This document shows, piece after piece, positions 11,091 through 22,737 of a DNA stretch of 64,000 nucleotides. Made by a program: the position numbers and the translations under genes. Numbering within the stretch: the stretch's first letter is position 1; every line of letters starts with the position of its first letter. Origin of the DNA: Sepioteuthis lessoniana (Eukaryota > Mollusca > Cephalopoda > Myopsida > Loliginidae); NCBI GenBank assembly GCA_963585895.1, contig OY757904.1, forward strand, positions 7,685,360 to 7,749,359. The letters run 5' to 3'. Under the pieces are notes generated by a model. The model was not told where the DNA came from. It worked only from the letters and a program-made list of their open reading frames with translations, and made no database searches.

Positions 11091-11164
11091 ATTTGGTTCT
11101 CTTGGCTTTGATGAAGTGTATGCGATTGAAGAGAGTTTAACTCTCTAACCAGGTGGAATTACAG

Positions 11165-11210
11165 GTTAAAACCAAACCAAACCAAACCAAACCAAATCAA
11201 ACCAAAACCT
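11165..11210 (+). repeat. (AACCA)n tract, possible SINE-1 tail
   Basis: AAACC units follow GGTTAAAACC. SINE-1 copies end in similar ACCAAACC repeats (for example 57225-57237), so this may be the remnant of a SINE-1 tail whose body has decayed. Confidence 0.4.
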
Positions 11211-12475
11211 AAAACATGACAACGATATTTATTAGATAGAAATAAATAGGAATGTATGAATGGTTGATGGACAAGAGAAAAGAGGAGATAGAGAGGATAA
11301 GAGAGACAGAAAGGGTGATAATAGAAACGAAATGAGAAGGAAAGAGAGCATCTATGTTTTTTTAAAGATCACTAAAAGTTAGCCTCTTATTGACAATCAG
11401 TCTTGAAAAAATCTGAATTCTCTTTGCGTTTTTTCTCATTAGCACTACCAGAATTCTTCCTGCTGTATTGCAAAATTGAAACCTCACCCTCATATCTTGC
11501 CCACCCAATTTTTCTGAATCCACCTAAAGTCAACCAAGTAATAAAATGTTCTCAAACAAATCTTGTCTTTTTGCCTTTGCAGACATTCGTTAAATTATAC
11601 TTTCGTGCCAGATCATTAGCAGAGCCATTAATATTCTAGTTGTCGCAATCGACAAATTCTTTGGGGACTGCCTTTGGCGACCTTCTTACTTCCTAATGAA
11701 TTTTACTGGATACAATGTAAATGAAAAAAGCATCGGTTCTCAAAAAGAAATAACCAAAAAAACCCGAAATTAATATTCTTCTGAAGCATCAAAAAATTAG
11801 CCACGGCTGCGGAATAACGCATTTCCTTTTGGCTCTATAACAGTTGCTACGTTACGTGACATAGCGTCTACAAGACGCTGAAGTCATTGAGTACGTATGT
11901 ATATCAAAATTATAGAGAGGCGCTCTCAATGTAACGGTTATCATCCTAGTGTTAAATAATTGAGTATCTATTATTTCAGAGGTAGCGAAGAATGTGTAGA
12001 AAGTGAACAAGAAAATGTACTCTAAGAAATTAGGTCAACTAAATGTGAGAGACAGGGTATAATAATTTGAGAACTTGGTTGTGATTGGATCGTCTAAGTC
12101 ATTTGATCAAAAGGTCTTATAATTTGGACAAATAATTTAGAATTTAATCAGTTGGTCTGAAGGAGCTGAGCTGCACTCACCTATTAAAAATGTTGAGCTC
12201 ATATTTTTCCACCTATGATCAAAAAGTAACTACCCGAAAGCAGTCGGGTTATACGTAAGGTAAATAACACGTCTTATATTCTAAAATAATTAAAGAAGTG
12301 TGGACAGAAAAATCTCTTGCTATTTATTCTTCTCAACTAAGTATATATGCATGTTTGTACGTCACAACCAAGCAGCGAGGAGGTCGGTGACAATTAAATA
12401 AGAAGCAAGAAAGGAAAGAAAGGAAATGGACCAACCAAGAGAGTCTACCCACGTCTGAAGAAGATACCCAAGAAT
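11211..12475. other. Unassigned stretch
   Basis: The 78-codon frame at 11403-11639 shows no domain. I recognise neither a gene nor a mobile element. Confidence 0.5.
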
Positions 12476-12726
12476 CCAACCATAGAAAATGGATTCGGAG
12501 ACCCGAGTTCAAATCCTGGACGAGGCTGTTTACGTTTCACTTCGTGCTAATACTCTTAGGAAAGTCATCTCTTCTCCCCCCAGTTATGGGTAAATAGTAG
12601 GGCATACCAGGTTCTTTTGCCTTAGTAAAGCAACCAGTCTTGGAGAATGAAAACTCTGAATTCAGACCAGTTGTACTCTGCCAAAAAATTGACCTTGTGT
12701 CGCATCGTGTCAGTAGCAGAGCGGGT

Positions 12727-12735
<9 letters not shown>
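12476..12735 (+). mobile_element. SINE-2, head-truncated
   Basis: It retains the B box (GAGTTCAAATCCTGGACG), the core and the 3' region up to GGGTGGGTAAATA. The A-box part is eroded. The terminal TAAATA runs straight into the TA microsatellite at 12733-12788. Confidence 0.8.

Positions 12736-12788
<53 letters not shown>
12733..12788. repeat. (TA)n microsatellite, SINE-2 tail
   Basis: A TA run directly continues the SINE-2 3' end GGTAAATA. I infer that it expanded from the SINE tail. Confidence 0.85.
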
Positions 12789-12790
<2 letters not shown>

Positions 12791-12799
12791 AGACACATC

Positions 12800-13290
12800 C
12801 GTCTGTTTGTCCATAAGTGAGCTGTGTTGTTTCTGGTTGCGGGAAATTTAGTGAATTCTGCAACATGATCCGAAGATATTTAATGGGAATTAAATCTAAT
12901 AAGCGAGGAGGTGAGTAAAATATCTGGACACCAGCTGAGTAATCCTGAAACTAGTCTCATGTCACTCCCGCACGATGGTGAGGCTACATTTAGCATTAGA
13001 GAATATGGTGAACAAGATCTGTGTATGTTACACACGTTGAAACTGATTCCTTGTTTTACCAGTGGTATTTAAGGAGTCTAATAAAATATAGTAAACTATT
13101 AGAGTGCCATTTATTAACCAAAAAATAGGTGTCTCACATGTAATTGTAGAGCGATCTCGACTATCAGATCATTACTAGTGGATTAGATTCTTATTAGGGG
13201 GCTGGCTCTTCTGGTTGTGTAAATTATTTGTACACGTTGTTTTGAAAAGCTGGTTAGCGAACTTGTCATGAAGAACCATTATTACCGAAT
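12800..13290. other. Unassigned stretch
   Basis: No gene or repeat family is recognised here. Confidence 0.5.
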
Positions 13291-13552
13291 AAGGGGCCAT
13301 TGGTGAACACTCTACCCACTTGGCCAATGGCCCGAGAGACCCGGGTTCAATCCCAGGTCAAGTCTTACCAAAGACTCAAAAAATGGTATTTGGTACTGCC
13401 TTGCCTAACACTCAGCATTATAAGGTATGTATCCTGTGTAAAGTGGAGTAATCTGAGGAAATGAGAAGAACCCTCCCCTACACCTCGGTGTAGTAGCTAA
13501 TGTAAAGGGAGCCTTCGAGTCGTCATCAACTACGGTCGCTAACTTTGGATAA
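13291..13552 (+). mobile_element. SINE-3, tRNA-derived
   Basis: B box GGGTTCAATCCCAGG, body with ACACTCAGCATTATAAGG and the family 3' end AACTACGGTCGCTAAC. The head (13291-13335) reads as if partly rearranged: a GGCCA(T)TGG motif occurs twice. Confidence 0.8.
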
Positions 13553-13639
13553 ATGTATACAAAATTGAGGATGGAACGTTTATTAACAGCCAGAACATTT
13601 GAATTTGTACCCCCACTTAGATGATTTAACTTTTCGTTT

Positions 13640-13715
13640 CGAGGAAAAAAACAATAACAAACGAACAAAAAACAAAAAACAAAAACAAAAGAACAAACAA
13701 AATAAAAAACAAGAA
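13640..13715. repeat. A/C-rich low-complexity tract
   Basis: Imperfect AACAAAA units. The open frames on both strands at 13405-13849 are artefacts of this tract. Confidence 0.75.
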
Positions 13716-13859
13716 AAGCAATTACGGAGCCTAACAAAAATATCAATCATAAACTCTGTATATATTGGGAGAATAGTGGTAATTAACAAAGATTTTTGCT
13801 TAGATGTGGCACAAGGCCATTTATTGGGAGAATAGTGAAGGAGCTCCAAGTGATCTTTT

Positions 13860-14450
13860 TTAAAAACTAGAGATTTTTGAAAACTGTTTTATTTTTTTCT
13901 GCAGACATTTGCACACAATTCAACTAATTTATAGCCTAATACTTCTTAAGGCTGCAAAGAATTTCTCGATTTTAGCAAAACGAGAAACCAAAATTTAAAT
14001 TGAAGCAGAAAATGTCACATTGATTTTATATCATATCAATTGAAAAAACAAACAAACAAAAAGAAAACCCCCTCCCCCAAAATAATTCTCTAATAATTTT
14101 CATTTCTCACTTTTCGTTTCCATCTAAGGACAGTTTATTTCTTTTTACCTTGTATTAATAATGAAGATTTGATTGGGCGATCAGTAAATCAGTCCCATTC
14201 AATCTGAGACAATTTCTTCTATTAAATAATCAATACTCGAATAACTTGGTTATTGCCGACTACAACAGCCGATTAATCCTGGTGGACATAAAACGTATAA
14301 AAATTAAAGCGGTTCAACTTGACCAATCAGTGCAGAAGCGGTTCTTGACTTTAATCTATAGTAACATGATCGATAAAAGCTCTTTGTCTGGAGACAAAAT
14401 CATTGGACTCTGGGATTTGAAATTAATTTCAAATAAACAAGACTTAGAAA
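13860..14450. other. Unassigned A+T-rich stretch
   Basis: It contains a short A/C-rich patch at 14040-14085. I recognise no gene. Confidence 0.5.
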
Positions 14451-14500
14451 ATAAATAAGTAAATAAATAGATGAATAAATACATAAATAAATAACATTAA

Positions 14501-14501
<1 letters not shown>

Positions 14502-14558
<57 letters not shown>
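14502..14558. repeat. (TTA)n microsatellite, LINE tail
   Basis: About 19 ATT units at the 3' end of the minus-strand RLE-LINE copy at 14559-15727. An imperfect AAATA-type tract precedes it at 14451-14497. Confidence 0.9.
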
Positions 14559-14560
<2 letters not shown>

Positions 14561-15727
14561 CTCATTAGAGCTTTTCACATCAGCGTTAGCCGATGGTTTT
14601 TCAATGGAGTCTGAGTGACAGCAAGTCTCCTAAAGTCTCCAGGACTCTTCTTAGTATTCTGGCCGTTCTCAATAATGCTGTCGTTTGGATGGTCTCCACC
14701 CGTCCGCCAACTTCAAAGTCCTCTAGTCCCTTTAGCAATCCTTTAGTTACTGTTCCAAACGCACCAATTACAAGTGGTATAATTGTCACCTGCATGTTCC
14801 AGTTTTTTCAATTCCCTAGCAAAGTCGAGGTACTTATCCTTCTTTTTGCATTCTTTCAGTTTTATTCTATGGTCAGCCGGGACAGCAAAGTCGACTATTT
14901 TGCAAGTTCTCTTTTTTTTGTTGATTATTATTAAGTCTGGTCTTCTGGCCGGGATTAGGTGATACGTTTGTATGTTAAAGTCCCATAGGAGTTTATGTGT
15001 GTTATTTTCTAGGACAGGTACTGGGTGGTGCATATACCATTTGTTATTATGGTCGAATTTAAATTTCTTACACATTTTCCAGTGAATCACCTTGCTGACC
15101 CAGTCGTGTCTCGCCTTATACTCCCGATGTGCTAATTTGCTGCATTCGCTTATTATATGATTGATGGTTTCATCTCTGTCACCTGCATTTACTATTTTGT
15201 TGCGTCTTATCTATTCTCGCTTTGATATGATTCGTTCTTATGGCGTTGTCCTGTGCTGCTCTTAGGAGAGATTCTGTTTCTCTCTTTTCCTTTTCTTAGC
15301 CATGTCCAAGTTTTGTCGTGTGAGATATTGTTTATTAGTCGTTTAAACAGCCCGTAGAGTTGTTTTCCTTCGCATTTTTGTTTCCTAGTTATTGTCATTC
15401 TGTTGTTCATCGTGTTCTCAGTTTCGTGTCTGGTGGCTACAATGAATCCTCCTTCGTGTTTTTGTATATAGTCTTCGAGTCGTTGTATCAGTGCATCAAC
15501 GCTGTCTTCAATGCTGGCAAGTCCTCTTCATCCCTCTTTTCTTGAAACATATAGTCTGTCAACGTCGTCTCTGGGATGTAATGCCTTATGCATTGTCATT
15601 AGTTTTCTTGTTCTTTGGTCCATTTGTTTAAGTTCGTCTCTGGTCCACGTGAGAAAGAGTCCGGAATATCTAACGAGAGGTACAGCCCCGGTATTTATTC
15701 CTTCGATAAGATTTCTGCTATTGAGTT
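14559..15727 (-). mobile_element. RLE-LINE copy, 5'-truncated, about 1.2 kb
   Basis: Minus strand, 5' to 3': a linker with RNLIEGINTGAVPLVRYSG, then DELKQMDQRTRKLMTMHKAL, DDVDRLYVSRKEG, the CCHC region, the RLE region (RRPDLIIINKKKR...KIVDFAVPADH) and the C-terminal block. Several frameshifts and stops make it non-functional. The 5' end abuts the short ATT tail of the next copy at 15726-15754. Confidence 0.85.
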
Positions 15728-15754
15728 TTATTTTTATTATCATTGTTATTATTT

Positions 15755-18052
15755 ACTCCTTTAGAGTTTTTCACCTCAGTGTAAGCTGATGGTCTTTTAC
15801 TGGAGTCTGAGTGATAGCAAGTCTCCTTAAGTCTCCAGGACTCTTCTCAGTATTCTGGCCGTTCTCAATAATGTAATAGTTTGGATGGTCTCCACTCGTA
15901 CCCCAACTTCCAAGTCCTCCAGTCCCTTTTATAGTCCTTTAGTTACTGTACCAAATGCACTAATCTCAATTGGTATAATCGTCTCCTTCATGTTCCATAG
16001 TTTTTTCAATTCCCTAGCAAGGTCGAGGTACTTATCTTTCTTTTCACTTTCTTTCAGTTTTATTCTGTTGTTAGCCAAGACAGCAAAGTCCACAATTTGG
16101 AAAGTTCTATTTTTTGTTGTTGATTATTATAAGGTCTGGTCTTCTGGCCGGGATTAGGCGATACATTTGTATGTCAAAGTCCCATAAAAGTTTGTGTCAT
16201 TCTCTTGGACAGGTGCTGGGTTGTGCATATACCATTTATTCGTATGGTCAAATTTAAATTTCTTGCACATCTTCCGGTGGATCACCTTGCCCACCCAGTC
16301 ATGTCTAGTCTTATATTCCTTCTGTGCTAATTTGCTGCATTCGTTTATTATGTGATTGATGGTTTCGTGTCTGTCATTGCATAGCCTACATTTGCCATTT
16401 TGTTGCGTTTTATCTATTCTTGCTTTGATTTGATTGGTTCTTATGGCGTTGTTTTATGCTGCTATTTGGAGAGATACTGTTTCTCTTTTAAAGTTTTCTT
16501 TTCTTAGCCAGGTCCAGTTTTTTTCATGTGAGATGTTGTTTATTAGTCGTTTAAAACATCCGTAGAGTTGATTTTCTTTCCATTTTTGTTTCCTAGTTAT
16601 TGTCTTTCTGTTGTTAGTATTGTTTCTGATGGATGTTATCAGTCTTCGTTCGTGTTTTCCTATGTAGTTTTCGAGCCGTTGTATCGATGCGTCAACACTG
16701 TCTTCGATGCTGGCAAGTCCTCTTCCTCCCTATTTTCTTGATACATATAGTCTGTCAACGTCGTCTCTGGGATGTAATGTCTTGTGCATGGTCATTAGTT
16801 TTATAGTTCTTTAGTCCATTTGTTTAGGTTCATATCTGGTTCATTTCAGAAAGGATCCCGAATATCTAACGAGGAGTACAGCCCAAGTATTTATTCCTTT
16901 GATAAGGTTTCTGCCAGAGAGTTTTGTCTCGAGTAGTTTTCTAGTTTTCCTGAGATATTCTTTTTGAATTTTGTCTTTCATTTCCGCGGCTTTTAGCGAA
17001 TAGTAGATCCCTTCCCTTATTTGTGCTGTTAATATTTTCCTCGCGATCTGTAGTAAATATTTGGAGCAGTTCCTTTGATCGGGTCCTTTTGGATCAATGT
17101 GGTCTTTCCTTTGGTCATCCAGTCAAATACCTGTTCATTTCTAGTGCTAGTTTGTCGTGAATGGAGGTGAATTTCTTGAAACAGAACCCATGTATTCCAT
17201 CATGGCCTGGCGTTTTCCAGTTTGATGTTTTTTTAGTGTCTTTTTGAGTAGATCGATGAGTATTTCCGCTTTCGGGCCTTCTTCAAGTCCTTCTTGCTCT
17301 CTTGTCATATTGTTTATCTATTCAGCCTTTTCGTTGTTTTTTGGTTGCCATATTTTAGTCCAAAATCATTCAGTTTCTTTGGCATCCGGTTGTTGGTATG
17401 TTTTTGTGTCATGTCCTCCCAGTTGTTGATAGAATTTTCTTTCGTTGTTTTGGAATGTCCTGTTTTGTCTGTATTGTTTTACACTTTGTCGATATCTCTT
17501 TAATCTCCCTTCTTTCGCCAGTACTTTCTGGTTTATTTCCTCAAGTTGTGCTGTTTTTCTCGTGTTGCCTTTTCTTTTCTGTTCCCACATATTCCAGTGT
17601 CTTTCTTTCATTTTATCATTTTGGCCTGCTTTCGTAGATTTTTTATCTGCGTTTCTAGACGATTTCCCATCCTGGTTTTGATTTTTCTTTCGTGCTTTTT
17701 GAGGGGATCCCAATTTTCTCACAAACTTATTTCGCCCCTGCATAGATTAGTTCATTTAATTCGATTATATTCGTTGATATGTAAGTTAGTACTTGATCTA
17801 TTTTATTCGTTTCAATCTTAAGTGTTCTCCATTCTATGTTTCTTAATGATGGTAGGTTATTCATTTCATTATACATAATTCTCTTTACATTTTCTGGATT
17901 TATCTTTTGTTCTTGTGATAGGGTTTCCTTAGGGGTACTTGGTTGTGCGTTGTTTAGTCGTGTGGCATTTTAATTTTCGCAAGTTGGCAGTTCATTTCTG
18001 TTTGGTGGTTTTTGGTTGGCGCCACTTGATGTGTCTGGTATTGTATTACAAG
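15755..18052 (-). mobile_element. RLE-LINE copy, 2.3 kb, internally deleted
   Basis: This is the longest copy. On the minus strand it runs from an N-terminal region (about 18040), through KARKKNQNQDGKSS and NRTFQNNERKFYQQLGG (17743-17366), to an RT entry region. It then jumps at about 16985-17000 from a KILTAQIREGIYYSL peptide to AEMKDKIQKEYLRKTRKLL. The expected RT catalytic block between these is absent. The linker, CCHC, RLE and 3' UTR follow. Frameshifts and stops are frequent. It lies head-to-tail between the copies at 14559 and 18120. Confidence 0.85.
17366..17743 (-). pseudogene. RLE-LINE polyprotein, N-terminal RT-flanking segment
   Basis: This 125-codon open segment is the part of the LINE polyprotein just upstream of the RT domain. 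It is basic and probably helical (KERHWNMWEQKRKGNTRKTA), followed by the conserved YRQNRTFQNNERKFYQQLGG. It does not stand alone as a gene. The frame is broken downstream by stops and by the RT deletion at about 16990. Confidence 0.7.
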
Positions 18053-18053
18053 A

Positions 18054-18119
<66 letters not shown>
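18053..18119. repeat. (TTA)n microsatellite, LINE tail
   Basis: About 22 ATT units between the 5' end of the copy at 15755-18052 and the 3' end of the copy starting at 18120. The poly-Tyr/Leu/Ile frames across it are artefacts. Confidence 0.9.
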
Positions 18120-18120
<1 letters not shown>

Positions 18121-18283
18121 CTTGCGAGCTTTTCGCAGCAGTTTTACCTTGTGGTTTTTCATGGAAGTCTGTGTGACAACAAGTTTCCACCGATCTCCGG
18201 GGATTTTTCTCTGTATTCTAGCAGATCTTAAGGGCGCTATGGTGTGAATTATATTGATTCTTTCTCTGATCTCCAATTAACTC
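18120..18283 (-). mobile_element. RLE-LINE copy, 3' part (interrupted, diverged)
   Basis: The minus strand reads LEIRERINIIHTIAPLRSAR and then IQRKIPGD, a diverged form of the family C-terminus. It is split by the element at 18284-18776 and resumes at about 18777. Confidence 0.7.
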
Positions 18284-18776
18284 AGGCCAGAATACACCGA
18301 CTGCATCTCTGCGGAGGATTAAGACACCCGACAACAAATGCTTAGGATATAATATTGAACCATCTGATGGTGAGGTTTAAGCACTGGAGCTTCAGGAAAT
18401 GTGGAGTACTCCTTCACTGCCAACACTCCCAGGTCACTTCTGACACAGAGAGGTAGTACCGGTCCAGGTTCCATTTATGAGTCAAGTAGAATTGTTTGAT
18501 CATTTACCATACTTTAAACCATTTAACTGAGGGTTAACAAATCCTTAAATTGAATACTTGAATCCATCTGTGTGCGTATAAAACTGATAGTGTTAGATAG
18601 CAAAACTTGAAACCATTTAACTGTGTGCAAACAAATAAGCCATGACCCGTTTAAAAATTACTACCAACAAACTATTCGTTAACAAATTATATGTATTTCG
18701 TATATATTACAAAAAGTTTTGGCATTAAATAATCTAGAAGGGTTGATTTGCTTTAAAACATAACCAAGCATCAACC
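18284..18776 (+). mobile_element. Element D, inserted in a LINE, with SINE-1-like 3' tail
   Basis: A 493 bp insertion flanked by AATTAACTC (18275-18283) and AACTAACTC (18777-18785). Its body (GACACCCGACAACAAATG, CATCTGATGGTGAGG, CTCCCAGGTCACTTCTG) matches the minus strand of 60607-60965. Its end GGCATTAAATAATCTAGAAG then GGTTGATTTG matches the SINE-1 tail. It encodes nothing intact. I infer it is the 3' part of a LINE that supplies the SINE-1 tail. Confidence 0.65.
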
Positions 18777-19385
18777 AACTAACTCTAGTTTCCTGAGTCT
18801 TTTTTTAAGCCTTTGAGGACTGTTCTTCCAATGGCACCAGTTACAATTGGTATCATCGTCACTTTTATGTTCGATAGCCTTTACAGCTCTCTGTCAAAAT
18901 CCAAGTATTTGTCTATTATTTCGTTTTCTTTTCTTTTTACTCTGTGGTAAAAGTCATCAAATTGTAAGTTACTTTTTTGGTCAAGTCTTCTGGCCGGGAT
19001 TTGATGATCCGTTTGTATCTCAAAATTCCAGAAAATCTTATGCATCACCTTTTCTAAGATTCTGGTTTGTGCATATATCATTTGACAGCATGGTAAAGTT
19101 TTAATCTCTTATACAATTCCCGATGGATCATGTTTCCGACCAAGTCATACGTTGTCTTGTATTCCTTTTGTGCAAGTTTGCTATATTCGTTTATTATGTG
19201 ATTAATTGTTTCGTCTCCGTCACCACATAATCTAATCTTGCTATTTTGTTATGTATTATCATTTTTTTTTGTTTGATATGATTGATTCTTACGTCATTAT
19301 TTTGTGCTGCTGTGAAAAGAGCTTCATTTACTCTCTTTAGATTTCCTCTTCTTATTTATATCCAGTTCATCTCATTATCAAAGAG
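18777..19385 (-). mobile_element. RLE-LINE copy, 5' part (interrupted, diverged)
   Basis: This is the continuation of the copy at 18120-18283. The minus strand carries GAIGRTVLKGLKK-like, RLE and CCHC-region remains, strongly diverged. It ends near 19385. Confidence 0.65.
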
Positions 19386-19960
19386 GGACCAAATGTGACT
19401 ATTTCCGTCTAGATTGTATACAAAAACAATCATGAATTGATTGAGAAGAACTGTGATTCATTGGTAAGCGTGTAAATAAGAAACAATACAAATACAAACT
19501 AAAAGGCTACAAACTAAATGATACTTGAAACCTATAACATATGAAGTTGTTCACGATTAACAACGGTGTAATGAGATTCATACCAAACTTGAAAAAATGG
19601 AAAGTAGATTTGACCAATGAAAAAGGAATGCTACATTGTGATTCTGACAATCCAGACAGAATATTTCATTCGAACAAGAAGGTCAGATTTGATTGTCATA
19701 AACAATGGAAGTAATATCTGTAAGATTGCGAACGTGACTGTGCTATTGAACCACCAGGTGTAAACGAAGAAAAACAGGAGAAAAACAACACCAGCACTTT
19801 GTTTGGGAGCCGAGAAAATTGTTGAGCATGAAGATTTGAGTCTTCCTATAATAGTTAGTAACCGTTACCAAAACATTAGAAGCAAGATTAGATCAATTAA
19901 AATATGTGGAAGAATAGCTCACAGTGTTTCGAAGAGAAATATGCTGGAAGCTTAAACAAT
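19386..19960 (+). mobile_element. Degraded RLE-type LINE fragment
   Basis: The plus strand at about 19679-19745 reads RSDLIVINNGSNICKIANVT. This matches the R-P-D...D spacing of the RLE motif (RRPDLIIINKKKRICKIVD) in the main family, with P changed to S and the second D changed to N. Flanking similarity is weak and frames are broken. It probably belongs to an older subfamily. Confidence 0.45.
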
Positions 19961-21950
19961 TGAGAAGCCTTTGAATAGAGAGAATAATTAAAAAAATCAT
20001 ATTAATCTTATTGAAAATGTACTGTTCTGTCCTACTATCCTCAGGTAATATCCTAATTTCTTCCTTTTTAAAAAAAATTCTCTAAAACAAAAACAAAAAA
20101 GTTAAACAAACAGAAAAATCCATGCGTAAGTGCCTTTCGTAGTCTTCCAAGGAATCCTTTTTTTTGGTAAAAATGTTGTCGAGACCAAAATAATCAATAA
20201 TGCAAAGATCCGTTATTTGGGGAATACGGCGCATGAGCAAAAGCTTCCCTGAAAAGCTGCAAAATCTTTTGTCTGTCCTAATAAGAAACGGGCAGTCTAT
20301 TGTTATCCTAATAATGTTTTTACTCTTAATTTCTGCGTTTTTACCAATGAGTAACTCCAATTAATCTACTTGGAAGCAGTACTTGTTCTAATCAATCGTT
20401 TCTTTCATAAGGGAACCTTTCCATCACATCATCATTATCTTTGGATGAAGACTTGGCTTAGTGGTTGTTCATTTCGTTTTTCCCACCATCTTTTGCGTTT
20501 CACTCTGTCATTTAAATTTTTTCACATTTTATCACAATTTGTTAAAAATATGTCATATGAGCGGTATGTTGGCTACATCCAACGTTGTACTTCGAAAGCT
20601 TCGAACATCAGTTTTGAAAGGTTTGATCATTTGCAGTACATTCTCCACAAACTTTTTTTTACATTTGAGTTAAATTTTTATCTTCTTTAAAAAAAATCTA
20701 TGTACCGAAACGTTTCTTTATTTTTTATTGTCAATGATGGAAGCAATAAACAAAAATACGCCAATTCACGCTGATATTACATCAGTCATTAAAACAATAA
20801 AAAAGATTAAGACAATATACGGTGATTTGAAACTAAAGATATAACCAAATGAATTACTCTACTAATTGTTATCAATAAAGAGTTAATTAACACAGACATG
20901 TTCTGATGTTTTAAAAGCTTATTTTATAGGCAAGTAAATGAAGAAACAACTAGAATGTGAAAACCAAACAGGACAGAAACCAAAGTCTTCTGGCACAAGT
21001 TATAGGAATACAAAAGAGAAGATGACAGAAATTCTGAATGGGGAAGCTTAACGAAACTACGTAGGCTACAAGATGGATTCACTATAGAAATAAACTTATA
21101 AACTGTATGAGGATATCTACGCAGTCTAGCGAATTGGAAAGCAGTACTACATAATAGAAATAATGGATTCTGGTTTAAAAGACATCTCTACGTGAAAATG
21201 TCGGTCAGGAATTGTATAACTGTCTAAACGACTATCCAAGAATGGTTGAAGAAAAGTTAGGCTGATATAAAAAGACGCTAGAAAAGCATAATGACAAATA
21301 CGAGATCTATTACGGGCTTTTCGTTGATGAAAATCCTAACTAGACAACATGCTTAAGAGAAAATCAACGTCTAAGTAAAGAAGAGGATGGATATAGAGAA
21401 TCAGCTAGAAGATATTTATTGTTTGTTGGACACAAGATCCTGGTTAGAAAGAAAATGACAGAGTCTCCAAGGAAGTATATCACATGGATATTGAATACTG
21501 AAATAAATAACAGAATTGATATAAAATTCAATGAGGGACTAGAATCCCCAGTTAATAATGTAAAGACGAACCATAGCCTAGATGAACACAAAAGGCAATA
21601 TTTTACGTATCTTGTTATTTCTATTATTCTTTGTAATAAGTGTCTTTTTCTGCTTCATGCTAAAGAGGGTTACAAATTTATGAGCTAATCCGAAATGCTC
21701 ATCTGTTATAGTTAGCATAGATTTGGCACAGAGCTACAAGTATTGGAGTCCTTATGAAAATGGTACTCAGTAATAATTGTTTTGCAAGACTAGCTATCTA
21801 AGGTGACGTACCCAATTTCAACCAATATACATCAACTGAAAATAAAACTAAACTGGGTACATTAAAATGTACAATTCTTTTGATGTTGAAAAAAAGCGAG
21901 ATAATAGAAAGACTTGATTTGTCAAATAAAGGAGATTTTGAGCAGAAAGT
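19961..21950. other. Unassigned stretch, possibly old LINE relics
   Basis: I recognise no gene. Frames at 20082-20360, 20370-20690 and 21419-21688 lack identifiable domains. The A-rich, purine-biased plus strand from about 20900 to 21600 resembles decayed LINE coding sequence, but I cannot align it. Confidence 0.4.
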
Positions 21951-22023
21951 TTACCATATATATATATATATGTCAACATTATTGAGAAGCTCTTGGATGA
22001 TAAGCATATGGCAAATTACATTA

Positions 22024-22024
22024 C

Positions 22025-22079
<55 letters not shown>

Positions 22080-22158
22080 GTGCCCTTCTCTTGTTCAGAT
22101 CCGAGTTTGAACTATCCATTTCTGGATACTGTTCTATATATATATATATATATATATA
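22024..22158. repeat. Two (TA)n microsatellites
   Basis: TA runs at 22024-22078 and 22137-22158, separated by about 58 bp of unique sequence. A shorter run lies at 21956-21972. Confidence 0.9.
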
Positions 22159-22159
22159 C

Positions 22160-22737
22160 ATGTGTGAGTGTGGGTGTGTGTTGAACCAGAGAGGAACGCA
22201 GAACGTTGAATCAAAAAATAAGAAAACTAAGGACAATTCATAAATACCAATCCCTTGGAAGGAAGTGTCGATACACTCTATAGGATAAGAAAAGGAAGAA
22301 AAAGAAGAAGTTATGTTAACCCAACAGCTAAAGAGAATAATCAAGAAATTACCAAAAGATCCATAAAGGCTGTGAAAAAAACAAATTTAAAAAATTGAAA
22401 ATGATACATAAACAGCTACTGATCTACTGTGCATAAGAAAAGGTATCAACGAGGGTAATTAGAAGATTATATTTCTTCTCAAGGATTAACGAATTATACA
22501 CAAAACCATAAAGATAATCCGTGAATTAACAAAGTTACAATAAGAGCAACCAATGTACGGAACTGAAGAAGACAAATTAAATGACAAAGGCTGAAGGATT
22601 AAGTTTCCATAAAGAATCTAAGAGATAGACAAAATGATTTATAGAGTAAATGAATGAACATAATTGCGCATAGGGCACTTGAAACGAGAAATAGAATCTA
22701 CTAATAACAGCTCAGAATAAATGCATTATAAAAGTAG
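22160..22737. other. Unassigned A-rich stretch
   Basis: No open frame or family match that I can support. Confidence 0.45.

Noticed and set aside
14593..14934. Ser/Pro-rich plus-strand frames (also at 6735-7115, 7566-7877, 40122-40493, 38792-39262)
   Set aside because: They are antisense to the RLE-LINE C-terminus, whose own strand gives the recognisable peptide.
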